Assembly (NCBI RefSeq): GCF_001514195.1
Contig: NZ_KQ948741.1
Location: 320,905-384,904 of the forward strand
DNA: 64,000 nt
Reading direction: 5' to 3'
Source of the DNA: Streptomyces griseorubiginosus
GTDB taxonomy: Bacteria; Actinomycetota; Actinomycetes; Streptomycetales; Streptomycetaceae
Under the pieces are notes generated by a model. The model was not told the DNA's origin. It was given only the letters and a program-made list of their open reading frames with translations, and ran no database searches. A program made the translations under genes and the position numbers. This document shows, in pieces, positions 45,136-52,924 of the stretch; positions within the stretch are counted from its first letter, which is position 1; every line of letters begins with the position of its first letter.

Positions 45136-45789
45136 TCAGGACAACTGGCCGTCGTAGTCCGGGAGTTTGAAGGTCTTCTCGGCGTGGCCGCCCGACAGGT
45201 CGGTGGCGCTGTTGCCGATGTTCGCGATGATCGTGTAGCCCTTGTTCTCGATGTCGACGCGCTTGTCCGTCTTGTAGGTGGCGACGTCCTTGAAGAGGTC
45301 GATGAAGTTGCGGACGTAGAGGCCGCTCACCTGGTAGCCGACCTGCTTGAGGTTGTACTCGGTGGCCGAGCCGATGATGTCGGGGCGGGCGGTCACGAAG
45401 AACAGGGAGACGCCGTGCTCCTGGGCGTACTTCGCGACGTTGAGGACGGGCTTGTTGGCCGGCGCGGGGTAGCTGAAGCCGAAGTCGCTCTCCAGGGCGG
45501 TGTTGTCGATGTCGAGGACGATCGCCTGCTTCTCGCCGGGCTTCGTCGCGGCGATACGGGTCTTCAGGTACGGCAGGGCCTGGTCCATCACGGCCTGGCA
45601 GTCGGCCTGCCAGGTGGCGTAGTCGACCTTGGCGGCGGCGGCCGTGGCGGTCGTGGAGGCGCTCTGGCTCGTGGTCGATGTCGTCGCCGACGTCGTGGCG
45701 GCCTCGGCGGGTACGGCCAGGGCGACCAGGGCGGCCGCGGCGACGGCGCCGACAGCGGTGTGGCGAGCCCAGGGGCGTCTGCTGCTCAT
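45136..45789 (-). CDS. Secreted HAD-family acid phosphatase (class B/C type)
   Basis: A 217-residue exported phosphatase. Residues 1-37 are a signal peptide (SSRRPWARHTAVGAVAAAAL ending PAEAATT), followed by a Ser/Thr/Ala-rich spacer (~38-60). The HAD nucleophile motif is VLDIDNTALESDF (D-x-D), motif II is FFVTARPDI, and the K and motif III are in YKTDKRVDIENKGY and ANIGNSATDLSGG. Family role: hydrolysis of phosphomonoesters outside the cell. Start ATG 45789, AGGA 11 nt upstream. It lies 55 bp downstream-side of the NACHT gene start on the same strand. Confidence 0.9.
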   Translation of the reverse strand: MSSRRPWARHTAVGAVAAAALVALAVPAEAATTSATTSTTSQSASTTATAAAAKVDYATWQADCQAVMDQALPYLKTRIAATKPGEKQAIVLDIDNTALESDFGFSYPAPANKPVLNVAKYAQEHGVSLFFVTARPDIIGSATEYNLKQVGYQVSGLYVRNFIDLFKDVATYKTDKRVDIENKGYTIIANIGNSATDLSGGHAEKTFKLPDYDGQLS

Positions 45790-46122
45790 ATCGGTGGGGG
45801 TCCTCTCACGTCCGAAAGCCGTTGTCCGGTGCATGGTGCGGGGCGAGGGTGACGCGAGGGGAACCGTAGGGTTACCAGCGGTAAGTAGCCAGAGACGGGC
45901 GTCACATCGGGAGGTGTTTAAAACGGCGTCTCCGGTGACATGACGCACAGGCGATTTGTCCGTTACTAGGGGGATTAGTGGCGAGAGGTGCGGGAGCGAG
46001 GCGTATCAGTCGCCAATGTCTGGACTTATTACTACGAACCGTCGTAGATGGCTGGTTTTGGGGTGCGCGTGCCTCGGGGTTACCAATGCCTTTCCGTTTT
46101 CCCCGACCCCCCGAGGTTCCTG
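45790..46122. other. Divergent intergenic region with hairpins, no gene
   Basis: These 333 bp separate the phosphatase and M23 peptidase genes. They contain an A/T-richer segment (TTTAAAAC near 45917), a perfect small hairpin CTACGA-ACCG-TCGTAG (46032-46047) and a longer-range pairing GTGGCGA with TCGCCA (about 45979 and 46011) that could fold the M23 leader. I checked for the c-di-AMP (ydaO) riboswitch that precedes several streptomycete cell-wall hydrolase genes and did not find its conserved core words. Confidence 0.55.
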
Positions 46123-46668
46123 ATGTTCCAGCGCGTCTCCCCCCGCTCCTCCCGTACGACCCTGCTCCGTGCCCGGGTGGCCGTCCTGGCCGCGTCCGTG
46201 GGCGCGTCGGCCGTGCTCGGAGCCGGAGTCGCCTCGGCCGCGGCCAAGCCCTCCTGGGTGGACCCGGTCAAGAAGTACACGCTCAGCGCGACCTTCGCGC
46301 AGGCCGGCGGCATGTGGCAGTCCACCCACAGCGGGCAGGACTTCGCGGTGCCGAGCGGGACGAAGGTCGTCGCCGCGCACGGCGGGACCGTCGTGAAGGC
46401 GGGCCCCGGCGGTGCCGGTGACGGGTCCGCCTACGGCAACGCCATCGTGATCAAGCACGGCAACCGGACGTACTCGCAGTACGCCCACCTCTCGCGGATC
46501 AACGTCAAGGTCGGCCAGGTCGTCAAGACCGGTCAGCGCATCGCCCTGTCCGGCAACACCGGCAACTCCAGCGGCCCGCACCTGCACTTCGAGATCCGCA
46601 CGACGGCGAACTACGGCTCGGCGATAGACCCGGTGGCGTTCCTTCGGGCCAAGGGTGTGAAGGTCTGA
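46123..46668 (+). CDS. Secreted M23 (LytM) family peptidoglycan endopeptidase
   Basis: A 181-residue secreted protein. The signal peptide covers ~1-42 (basic FQRVSPRSSRTTLLRAR, then a hydrophobic AVLAASVGASAVLGAGVASA with an A-x-A site). The mature part is almost only the LytM domain: H-S-G-Q-D (zinc ligands), PSGTKVVAAHGGTV, AYGNAIVIKHGN, YSQYAHLS and the metal/active-site SGPHLHFEIRTT. Role: cleavage of peptide cross-bridges in the wall. Start ATG 46123 preceded by GAGG. No cell-wall binding domain is present. Confidence 0.95.
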   Translation: MFQRVSPRSSRTTLLRARVAVLAASVGASAVLGAGVASAAAKPSWVDPVKKYTLSATFAQAGGMWQSTHSGQDFAVPSGTKVVAAHGGTVVKAGPGGAGDGSAYGNAIVIKHGNRTYSQYAHLSRINVKVGQVVKTGQRIALSGNTGNSSGPHLHFEIRTTANYGSAIDPVAFLRAKGVKV

Positions 46669-46717
46669 GGCGTCGTCTCGGCGGCCCCGCGGCCGGCAGT
46701 GCTCCGGCTGCCCGGGG

Positions 46718-47320
46718 CTACTCGTCGCCGCCGCCCCCGTGGGCCTGGGTGATCAGGTCCGTGGCCACCTCCAGGACCGCCTTGCGCTTGGACTCCTGGT
46801 CGCCGTCCAGGTCCTGGAGGAGGAACATCCCCGCGTGCAGCGTGAAGAGCGCGCTGACGGAACGGACCTGGGCGACCAGGTCGGCGTCCGGGTCGACGAC
46901 GATCTCGCGCAGCCCCTGCATGCGCTCCTTGAAGGTCTCGCCGATGCGCAGTTCCCGGACCGTCGCCTGGTTCTCCTGCATGAAGCGGAACAGCTTGGTC
47001 GCCCCGCTCAGGATCTCGCTGTAGCGCCGGATGATCTCCTGCTTGGTCTCCAGCGTGTGGGGCTGCTGCCTGCCCCACTCGATCAGGTCGAGGATCGGCT
47101 GCGTCAGGTCGTCGTAGACGCTGACGAGAATCTCTTCCTTGGTCTTGAAGTGGTAGTACAGCGCCGCCTTGGTGACGTCCAGGTGCTCGGCGATCTCCCG
47201 CAGGGACGTCTTCTCGTACCCCTGCTCGGCGAAGAGTTCGAGGGCCACGTCCTGGATGCGCTGGCGCGTGTTGCCGCGGCGCTGCTGCTTCGTGCGGTCC
47301 ATCGTGCCGCCCATCCTCAT
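46718..47320 (-). CDS. TetR-family transcriptional regulator
   Basis: A 200-residue repressor. The N-terminal helix-turn-helix is clear: RQRIQDVALELFAEQGYEKT, LREIAEHLDVTKAALYYHFK; the C-terminal ligand domain is helical (IRRYSEILSGATKLFRFMQE). Start could be codons 1, 3 or 7 (47320, 47314, 47302). It is divergent from the MFS exporter gene; the 137-bp gap holds a large inverted repeat (47341-47412) that is the probable operator, so it most likely represses itself and the pump and is released by the pump's substrate. Confidence 0.94.
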   Translation of the reverse strand: MRMGGTMDRTKQQRRGNTRQRIQDVALELFAEQGYEKTSLREIAEHLDVTKAALYYHFKTKEEILVSVYDDLTQPILDLIEWGRQQPHTLETKQEIIRRYSEILSGATKLFRFMQENQATVRELRIGETFKERMQGLREIVVDPDADLVAQVRSVSALFTLHAGMFLLQDLDGDQESKRKAVLEVATDLITQAHGGGGDE

Positions 47321-47340
47321 GCCTCTCGGCTTTCCATGAA

Positions 47341-47412
47341 ACTTACTTGACGCCCGGCTAGTAAGGCGTCTACCTTCCCCAGTGTAGACAACTAGCCGGG
47401 CGGCAAGTAAGT
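47341..47412. promoter_or_regulatory. Nested double operator and promoter between tetR and MFS gene
   Basis: A 22-bp arm (47341-47362, starting ACTTACTTGACG) is repeated inverted at 47391-47412 (ending GCAAGTAAGT) with one mismatch. The left arm continues into AGTAAG, giving a compact palindrome CTTACT-N12-AGTAAG (47342-47365). Inside the loop, GTCTAC (47368-47373) and GTAGAC (47384-47389) form another inverted repeat. TTGACG (47347-47352) with TACCTT (47371-47376) at 18-bp spacing is a good plus-strand promoter for the pump gene, covered by the left arm. Confidence 0.85.
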
Positions 47413-47457
47413 GCCCCGGCGGGGGAAGTACGCAGAAGCTTCAGGGGAGTGGGAACG

Positions 47458-49032
47458 ATGGCGGACACACAGACGGTCGAGACGGAACCGGACAAGGAGC
47501 CGGCCAAGCAGCGCAGCGTACGGGTCGTCCTGCTCGCGCTGATGATCACCATGATGCTCGCGATGCTCGACAACATGATCGTGGGCACCGCGATGCCGAC
47601 GATCGTCGGTGAGCTCGGCGGCCTCGAGCACCTGTCCTGGGTGGTGACGGCGTACACGCTCGCCACGGCCGCCGCGACCCCGATCTGGGGCAAGCTCGGC
47701 GACATGTACGGCCGCAAAGCCACCTTCATGACCTCGATCGTGATCTTCCTGATCGGCTCCGCGCTCAGCGGCATGGCCCAGGACATGGGCCAGCTCATCG
47801 GGTTCCGGGCCGTGCAGGGCCTCGGCGCCGGTGGTCTGATGGTCGGTGTCATGGCGATCATCGGTGACCTGATCCCGCCCCGGGAGCGGGGCAAGTACCA
47901 GGGCATGATGGCCGGCGTCATGGCGCTCGCGATGATCGGTGGCCCGCTGGTCGGCGGCACGATCACCGACAACTGGGGCTGGCGCTGGTCCTTCTACATC
48001 AACCTGCCGCTCGGCGTGGTCGCCCTCGGCCTCATCAGCGTCGTGCTGCACCTGCCGAAGAAGCGGGCCAAGGCGGGCATCGACTACCTCGGCGTGGTCC
48101 TGCTGACCGTCGGCATCACCTCCATCGTGCTCGTCACCACCTGGGGCGGTACCGAGTACGCCTGGACCTCCGCGCGGATCATGGAGCTGATCGGCATCGG
48201 CGTCGCCGCGCTCATCGGGTTCGTGTTCTGGCAGACCAAGGCGGCCGAGCCGATCGTGCCGCTGCACATCTTCCGCAGCCGCAACTTCACGCTGATGTCG
48301 CTGATCGGCTTCATCACCGGCTTCGTGATGTTCGGCGCGACCCTCTTCCTGCCGCTGTACCAGCAGTCGGTCCAGGGGGCCTCCGCGACCAACTCCGGGC
48401 TGCTGCTCCTGCCGATGCTCGGCGCGATGCTGGTGACCTCGATGGTCGCGGGCCGGGTCACCACCAACACCGGGCGCTACTACGTCTTCCCGGTGGTCGG
48501 CAGTGTCCTGATGGTCGTCGGGCTGTACCTGCTGTCCACGATGGACACCGGGACCTCGCGGTTCACCTCCGGTGTGTTCATGGCCGTGGTCGGGTTCGGC
48601 ATGGGCTGCCTGATGCAGATCACCATGCTGGTCGCGCAGAACAGCGTGGAGATGAAGGACATGGGCGTCGCGTCCTCCTCCACCACCCTGTTCCGTACGC
48701 TCGGCTCGTCCTTCGGTGTCGCCATCATGGGCGCGCTGTTCAACAACCGGGTCCAGGACGTCATGTCCGAGCGGGCCGGCGCGCTGGGCTCCAAGGTGAC
48801 CGAGCAGTCCGCGCAGCTCGACGCGGCGAGCCTGGCGAAGCTGCCGGCGGCGGCGCGGGAGGCGTACCAGTACGCCGTCTCGGCCGGCACCCACTCGGCG
48901 TTCCTGCTCGGCTCGATCGTGGCCGTGCTCGCGCTGGTGGCGGCGGTGTTCGTCAAGGAGGTCCCGCTGAAGGGCGCGGGCCCGCAGAAGCCGACCGAGG
49001 ACGCGGCACCGGCTCCGCTGGTCGAGGTCTGA
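47458..49032 (+). CDS. MFS multidrug exporter, DHA2 (14-helix, EmrB/QacA) family
   Basis: A 524-residue proton-driven exporter from ATG 47458. About 14 membrane helices; motif A GKLGDMYGRKA between helices 2 and 3, motif C-like GPLVGGTITDNWGWRWSFYI, and the DHA2 start MLAMLDNMIVGTAMPTIV with the conserved membrane Asp. The C-terminal tail is short and Glu/Pro-rich. Family role: efflux of lipophilic cations, dyes or antibiotics; the substrate is unknown. Divergent TetR regulator and operator are adjacent. A hairpin terminator lies at 49175-49210. Confidence 0.95.
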   Translation: MADTQTVETEPDKEPAKQRSVRVVLLALMITMMLAMLDNMIVGTAMPTIVGELGGLEHLSWVVTAYTLATAAATPIWGKLGDMYGRKATFMTSIVIFLIGSALSGMAQDMGQLIGFRAVQGLGAGGLMVGVMAIIGDLIPPRERGKYQGMMAGVMALAMIGGPLVGGTITDNWGWRWSFYINLPLGVVALGLISVVLHLPKKRAKAGIDYLGVVLLTVGITSIVLVTTWGGTEYAWTSARIMELIGIGVAALIGFVFWQTKAAEPIVPLHIFRSRNFTLMSLIGFITGFVMFGATLFLPLYQQSVQGASATNSGLLLLPMLGAMLVTSMVAGRVTTNTGRYYVFPVVGSVLMVVGLYLLSTMDTGTSRFTSGVFMAVVGFGMGCLMQITMLVAQNSVEMKDMGVASSSTTLFRTLGSSFGVAIMGALFNNRVQDVMSERAGALGSKVTEQSAQLDAASLAKLPAAAREAYQYAVSAGTHSAFLLGSIVAVLALVAAVFVKEVPLKGAGPQKPTEDAAPAPLVEV

Positions 49033-49769
49033 ACGCCCGACGGCCGGTCCGCCGAGCTTGCCCGAACGGCCCACGGCCGGTCCGCCGAGCTTGCCTGGGC
49101 CGGACCTGCTGAGTCCGCTCGGCCGGGCCCGCCGAGGTCTCTCCTACGGAGGCCTGAGCGCCCCTCCTGAAACTGAAGGCCCCCGGATGGTGTCCGCCCC
49201 GGGGGCCTTCGCCATGCGGAGGGCGTTCCGCTGCGTCTGGGCTTCGCCGTGCGGTGTCGAGGCGGGCGGTGTACCCGGCGTTCGCGCCGTACCGAGGGGC
49301 TTTTGCCGCACGCGGGCTTCGCCGTGCCATTTGTAGGCGTGTGCTGTGTCCGGGGTTTTTCGCCGTGCCTCGCGCGTTGCCCACGTCCCAGGCTTCGCTG
49401 ATCCCGGCCCGTGCCGACCCGGGCCCGCACTGTGGCTGGGGCTCGCGCCGTACCCGCTCGACCCCGTCGCCGACCTGCCCCGGCTCGACGGTCCCCAGGC
49501 CCGTGCCGGCCAAGGGTTCGCGCCCTTCCTCGCGCCTTGCCCGCGATCCCGCGCCTTCCGACGCCCCGGCTTCGCCGTCCCAGGCCCGCGCCATGCCTGA
49601 CGTTCTCGACAACCCCACCCGGCCCCCCGGCCCCGGGCCTTCGCCACACGCCGGCCGTCTCACCCCCGCCTCGGGCCTCGTCGGCCGTCACGCGCCCGAG
49701 GCCTTCCCGCCCCCACCCCCCTCCCCAGCCCACCCCCCACTGTCAGTACCGCATGTCACCATCGGGTTC
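49033..49769. other. 737-bp region without a supported gene, rich in short repeats
   Basis: Starting at the MFS stop, a 23-bp word (ACGGCCGGTCCGCCGAGC plus TTGCC) occurs at 49040-49062 and 49073-49095. After the hairpin (49175-49210), a GGCTTCGCC(G/A)TGC-like word recurs roughly every 30-100 bp (for example near 49204, 49243, 49316, 49358, 49391, 49567 and 49636). Long open frames cross this area on both strands, but their products are low-complexity Arg/Pro/Ala and do not resemble proteins. It could be a decayed gene or an expanding repeat tract. The promoter of the AraC operon should lie near its right end. Confidence 0.65.
49175..49210 (+). terminator. Hairpin downstream of the MFS gene
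   Basis: A perfect 12-bp stem, GAAGGCCCCCGG (49175-49186) with its complement (49199-49210), and a 12-nt loop, 143 bp after the MFS stop. No T tract. Confidence 0.7.
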
Positions 49770-50255
49770 GTGGACAGGAACCGGCAGTTGCGGCTTGCCA
49801 AGGACGTCATGGACCGGGACTGGGCGGATCCGGAACTCGACCTGGGTGCCGTTGCCGCGCGTGCCGGGTACTCGCGGTATCACTTCATCCGGGCCTTCAA
49901 GGAGGCGTACGGCGAGACGCCCGGCCAGTACCTCACGCACCGGCGGATCGAGCGGGCCGAGGAGATGCTGCGCGGGGCCGATCTGAGCGTCACCGAGATC
50001 TGCCACCTGGTCGGGTTCAGCAGCCTCGGCACCTTCTCCGCCCGCTTCAAGACGCGCACCGGACTCACCCCGAGCGCGTACCGGACCACGTACGTGGGCC
50101 GCGGCGCCGCCCTGATCCCCGGGTGCTTCGCCATGCTGTGGGCCGGCGGCTTCCCGGCCGCGCACACCGCAACTTCGAAGAAGCGCCCCGGTTCCTCCGC
50201 TGCCTACGGTGAGGAACAGGACAGCGGAAGCGGACCGGAGGGAACAGAGCCATGA
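49770..50255 (+). CDS. AraC-family transcriptional regulator (short)
   Basis: About 161 residues from GTG 49770; the frame is open much further 5' (to 49254) but that part is low-complexity, so the start is uncertain. The two AraC helix-turn-helices lie at the N terminus: LDLGAVAARAGYSRYHFIRA and LSVTEICHLVGFSSLGTFSA with TGLTPSAYR. The remaining ~50 residues are unrecognised (CFAMLWAGGFPA). No sugar-binding domain is present. The stop overlaps the next start as ATGA (50252-50255), so it is translationally coupled to the VOC protein, a common arrangement in streptomycetes. Confidence 0.87.
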   Translation: MDRNRQLRLAKDVMDRDWADPELDLGAVAARAGYSRYHFIRAFKEAYGETPGQYLTHRRIERAEEMLRGADLSVTEICHLVGFSSLGTFSARFKTRTGLTPSAYRTTYVGRGAALIPGCFAMLWAGGFPAAHTATSKKRPGSSAAYGEEQDSGSGPEGTEP

Positions 50256-50686
50256 TCCTGGGGCTGGGCATCACCACCGTGTGGACCTTCGACCAGCAGC
50301 GCACCAAGGCCTTCTTCACCGAGAAACTGGGCTTCGAGGTGCGCAGCGAGGTCTCCATGGGCGACATGCGGTGGGTCACCGTCGGGGCGAAGGGACAGGA
50401 GGGCGTCGAGCTCGCCCTGATGAGCCTGGACGGACCGGGGCTGGACCCCGAGTCCTCCGAGGCGCTGAAGAAGCTGGTCGGCAAGGGGATCATGGGCGCC
50501 GGCGCGTTCCGGACCGACGACTGCCGAGGGGACTACGAGACGTTCCGGGCGCGCGGGGTCGAGTTCATCCAGGAGCCGCAGGAGCGGCCGTACGGCATCG
50601 AGGCGATCTTCCGCGACGACAACGGCAACTGGTTCTCCCTGACCCAGCGCAGCGATGAGCTGGACTTCTCGAAGGACTGGGCGTGA
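50252..50686 (+). CDS. VOC-family (glyoxalase/bleomycin-resistance fold) protein
   Basis: A 144-residue protein with two beta-alpha-beta-beta-beta units: TTVWTFDQQRTKAFFTEKLG, FEVRSEVSMGDMRWVTVGAK, and YETFRARGVEFIQEPQERPY, FRDDNGNWFSLTQRS. E in FIQEPQE and the last strand fit the metal-site pattern. Members are dioxygenases, glyoxalases or antibiotic-binding proteins; the specific role is unknown. It is coupled by ATGA to the AraC gene and by GTGA to the methyltransferase. Confidence 0.9.
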   Translation: MILGLGITTVWTFDQQRTKAFFTEKLGFEVRSEVSMGDMRWVTVGAKGQEGVELALMSLDGPGLDPESSEALKKLVGKGIMGAGAFRTDDCRGDYETFRARGVEFIQEPQERPYGIEAIFRDDNGNWFSLTQRSDELDFSKDWA

Positions 50687-51537
50687 CGGGTACCGGGGAG
50701 GACCTGGCCACGGCGGACCACACCGCCGTACGTGTCGCCCTGTGGCGGGCCCTCCATGTGCGCGCGGACCCGCCGCCGCATGTGCTGGCCGACGAGATCG
50801 GGCTGCGGCTCGCCGCACCGGACGACGGCTGGCGCGACCGGCCCGACATGGACGTGGACGCCACGCGCCGCACCCGGGCGTCGATCGTGGCCCGGACCCG
50901 GTTCGTGGAGGACCTCGTCCTGGAGCGGGGCGTGGACCAGTACGTCGTCCTCGGCGCCGGTCTCGACACCTTCGCCCAGCGTCGCCAGGAGCAGGCGGAA
51001 GCCGCCGGGCTGCGGGTCTTCGAGGTCGACCGGCCGGGTCCGCAGGCCTGGAAGCGACGGCGGCTGGAGGAGCTCGGGTTCGGTGGCCCGCCGTGGCTGC
51101 GGCTCGTGCCGGTCGACTTCGAGGGGGACTGGTGGGACCGGCTGGCCGCGGCGGGGTTCGATCCGGGGCGCCCCGCGGTGGTGGCGTCCACGGGCGTCAC
51201 CATGTACCTCACCCGGGAGGCCAACGCGTCCACGTTCCGCCTGGTCGCCGGGCTCGCCCCCGGGTCCCTGTTCGTGACGACCTTCCTGCGGCCGCCGGCG
51301 GACGTCGAGCCGGAACAGCGGCCCCAGCTGGAGGCGGCCGTGGCGGGAGCCCGGGCAGCGGGCACACCGTTCCTGAGCTTCTTCCGGCCTGCCGAGATCC
51401 AGGCCCTGGCCCGCGAGTCCGGCTTCCGCGAGGTCCGGCATGTGCCGGTGGAGGAGCTGGACCGGCGCTATTTCGAGGGCCGGACGGACGGCGTACGGCC
51501 GTCCAGAGGCGAGGAGCTGCTGGTGGCGGGCACCTGA
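50683..51537 (+). CDS. SAM-dependent methyltransferase (PPM/leucine carboxyl methyltransferase-like)
   Basis: A 284-residue enzyme of the class often annotated as putative SAM-dependent methyltransferase TIGR00027. Motifs: RTRASIVARTRFVEDLVLE, the SAM loop YVVLGAGLDTFAQR, VFEVDRPGPQAWKRRRL, ALVASTGVTMYLTREA-like VVASTGVTMYLTREAN and FLSFFRPAEIQALARESGF. Substrate likely a carboxylate or small molecule; unknown. GTG overlaps the VOC stop (GTGA). Its last 25 bp are duplicated just beyond the stop. Confidence 0.9.
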   Translation: MTGTGEDLATADHTAVRVALWRALHVRADPPPHVLADEIGLRLAAPDDGWRDRPDMDVDATRRTRASIVARTRFVEDLVLERGVDQYVVLGAGLDTFAQRRQEQAEAAGLRVFEVDRPGPQAWKRRRLEELGFGGPPWLRLVPVDFEGDWWDRLAAAGFDPGRPAVVASTGVTMYLTREANASTFRLVAGLAPGSLFVTTFLRPPADVEPEQRPQLEAAVAGARAAGTPFLSFFRPAEIQALARESGFREVRHVPVEELDRRYFEGRTDGVRPSRGEELLVAGT

Positions 51538-51571
51538 GTCGGCGGCAGGAGCTGTTGGTGGCGGGCACCTG
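51512..51571 (+). repeat. Duplicated 3' end of the methyltransferase gene
   Basis: A 25-bp word beginning AGGAGCTGCTGGTGGCGGGC at 51512-51536 is repeated at 51547-51571 with one change (CTG to TTG). The first copy runs into the methyltransferase stop TGA (51535-51537); the second has TGC at the same place and ends 3 bp before the convergent cseC stop codon. Confidence 0.88.
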
Positions 51572-51574
51572 CGG

Positions 51575-52909
51575 CTACGGCAGCAGCGGATGGCTCCCCG
51601 TCGCCGTTGGGGCGTGCTCCGGCAGCCACAGGACCGCCACCGCGCCCTCCGAGGGGATCTCGTCCGGCGCTCCGGCGGGGCGGACGTTGCGGAAGGTCAG
51701 GCGGGCGCCGAGGACCCGGGCCTGGCCCGCCGCGATGGTCAGACCCAGCCCGTGGCCGTGGCCCGCCCGGTCCGCGCTGCCCGTGCGGAAGCGGCTCGGG
51801 CCGTCGGCGAGGAGGTCCTCGGGGAAGCCCGGGCCGTGGTCGCGGACGCGGATCACGCGGCCCTCGACGGTGACCTGGATGGGCGGCTTGCCGTGCCGTG
51901 CGGCGTTGGCGAGGAGGTTGAACAGGACGCGTTCCAGGCGGCGCGGGTCGGTGGTGACCTCCGACTCGTGCACCACCCGGACCTCGATCTCCGGGTCCTT
52001 GGCCGCCACCCGCCGGGCGACGAACTCGCCGAGCAGGATGTCCTGGAGCTCGGCGCGTTCGGAGGCGCCGTCGAGGCGGGCCACCTCCAGGACGTCCTCC
52101 ACCAGGGTGCGCATGGCCTTCGCCCGGTCCAGGACCAGCTCGGTGGGACGGCCGGGCGGCAGCAGTTCCGCCGCCGTCAGCAGGCCCGTCACCGGTGTCC
52201 GCAGCTCGTGCGCGATGTCCGCCGTGACCCGGCGCTCCGCCTCGAGCCGCTGCTGGAGCGCGTCCGCCATGGCGTCCACCGCGCTCGCGAGGTCGTCGGT
52301 CTCGTCCTGGACGACCCCGCCGATCGCGTCCCGGACCCGTACGTCGGTCTCGCCCTTGGCCATCTGGTTCGCCGCGGCCGCCGCCTTCCGCAGCCGCCGG
52401 GACAACTGCCCGCCGATGAGCACGCCGAGCGCGCTGCCGCCGAGGACCACCGCGATGGAGCCGATCACCAGCGCCTGGTCGAGGTCTTTCAGGATGTCGG
52501 TGCTGCGGTCGGTGAACCCGGTGTGCAGGGACAGCACGTGGCCGCCCTTGACCGGGACGGCCGCCCAGATGTCGGGCCCCCGGTCGGGACGGTCGGAGAC
52601 GAAGGTCGCCCGGCGGCCCTCCTCCACCTTCCTGCGCAGCGGCGGCGGCAGATGCCGGTCGTCGACCACGATGCTGGGGAAGTTCGGCTTGCCGGTCAGC
52701 TCGTAGTTGCGCTGCGCGATCCGGATCCGCTCGTCGGCCAGGTCGCGCGCGTTGTCCAGCATCGAGACCCGTGCCGCGTTGTGCACGACCAGGCTGAGCG
52801 CGACCGCCACCAGCGCGCCGACCAGCGCGATGGCCGCACTGAGCTTCCATCTCAGCCCTGTCCGCATCACCACGCGCTCCGTCACCGGGCTCCGAAGGAT
52901 CCCCCGCAT
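51575..52909 (-). CDS. cseC: Envelope-stress sensor histidine kinase CseC
   Basis: A 444-residue membrane kinase. Helix 1 at ~23-43, an extracytoplasmic loop of ~100 residues (45-145), helix 2 at ~146-167, HAMP (170-225), phospho-acceptor His234 in TADIAHELRTPVTG, and HATPase_c boxes NLLANAARHG, VRDHGPGFPEDL and GHGLGLTIAAGQA. It pairs with CseB, whose gene ends 15 bp upstream. In S. coelicolor CseB/CseC controls the sigE promoter in response to cell-wall antibiotics; identity here follows from the complete sigE-cseA-cseB-cseC order. Confidence 0.94.
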   Translation of the reverse strand: MRGILRSPVTERVVMRTGLRWKLSAAIALVGALVAVALSLVVHNAARVSMLDNARDLADERIRIAQRNYELTGKPNFPSIVVDDRHLPPPLRRKVEEGRRATFVSDRPDRGPDIWAAVPVKGGHVLSLHTGFTDRSTDILKDLDQALVIGSIAVVLGGSALGVLIGGQLSRRLRKAAAAANQMAKGETDVRVRDAIGGVVQDETDDLASAVDAMADALQQRLEAERRVTADIAHELRTPVTGLLTAAELLPPGRPTELVLDRAKAMRTLVEDVLEVARLDGASERAELQDILLGEFVARRVAAKDPEIEVRVVHESEVTTDPRRLERVLFNLLANAARHGKPPIQVTVEGRVIRVRDHGPGFPEDLLADGPSRFRTGSADRAGHGHGLGLTIAAGQARVLGARLTFRNVRPAGAPDEIPSEGAVAVLWLPEHAPTATGSHPLLP

Positions 52910-52924
52910 GCCCAGGCCCCCCGC

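Noticed and set aside
43281..45170. Long plus-strand open frame opposite the NACHT gene
   Set aside because: Its Gly/Gln/Val-rich translation has no motif, whereas the minus strand encodes intact Walker motifs and leucine-rich repeats.
45950..46122. Possible c-di-AMP (ydaO) riboswitch before the M23 peptidase gene
   Set aside because: The context fits, but the conserved core words of the motif (for example a GGGGAACC-type stretch followed by GGGGTGAA) are absent; only generic hairpins are visible.
49254..49769. N-terminal extension of the AraC-type regulator
   Set aside because: The added ~170 residues are low-complexity Pro/Arg/Ala and contain the scattered short repeats; no AraC ligand-domain features are present, although the exact start stays uncertain.
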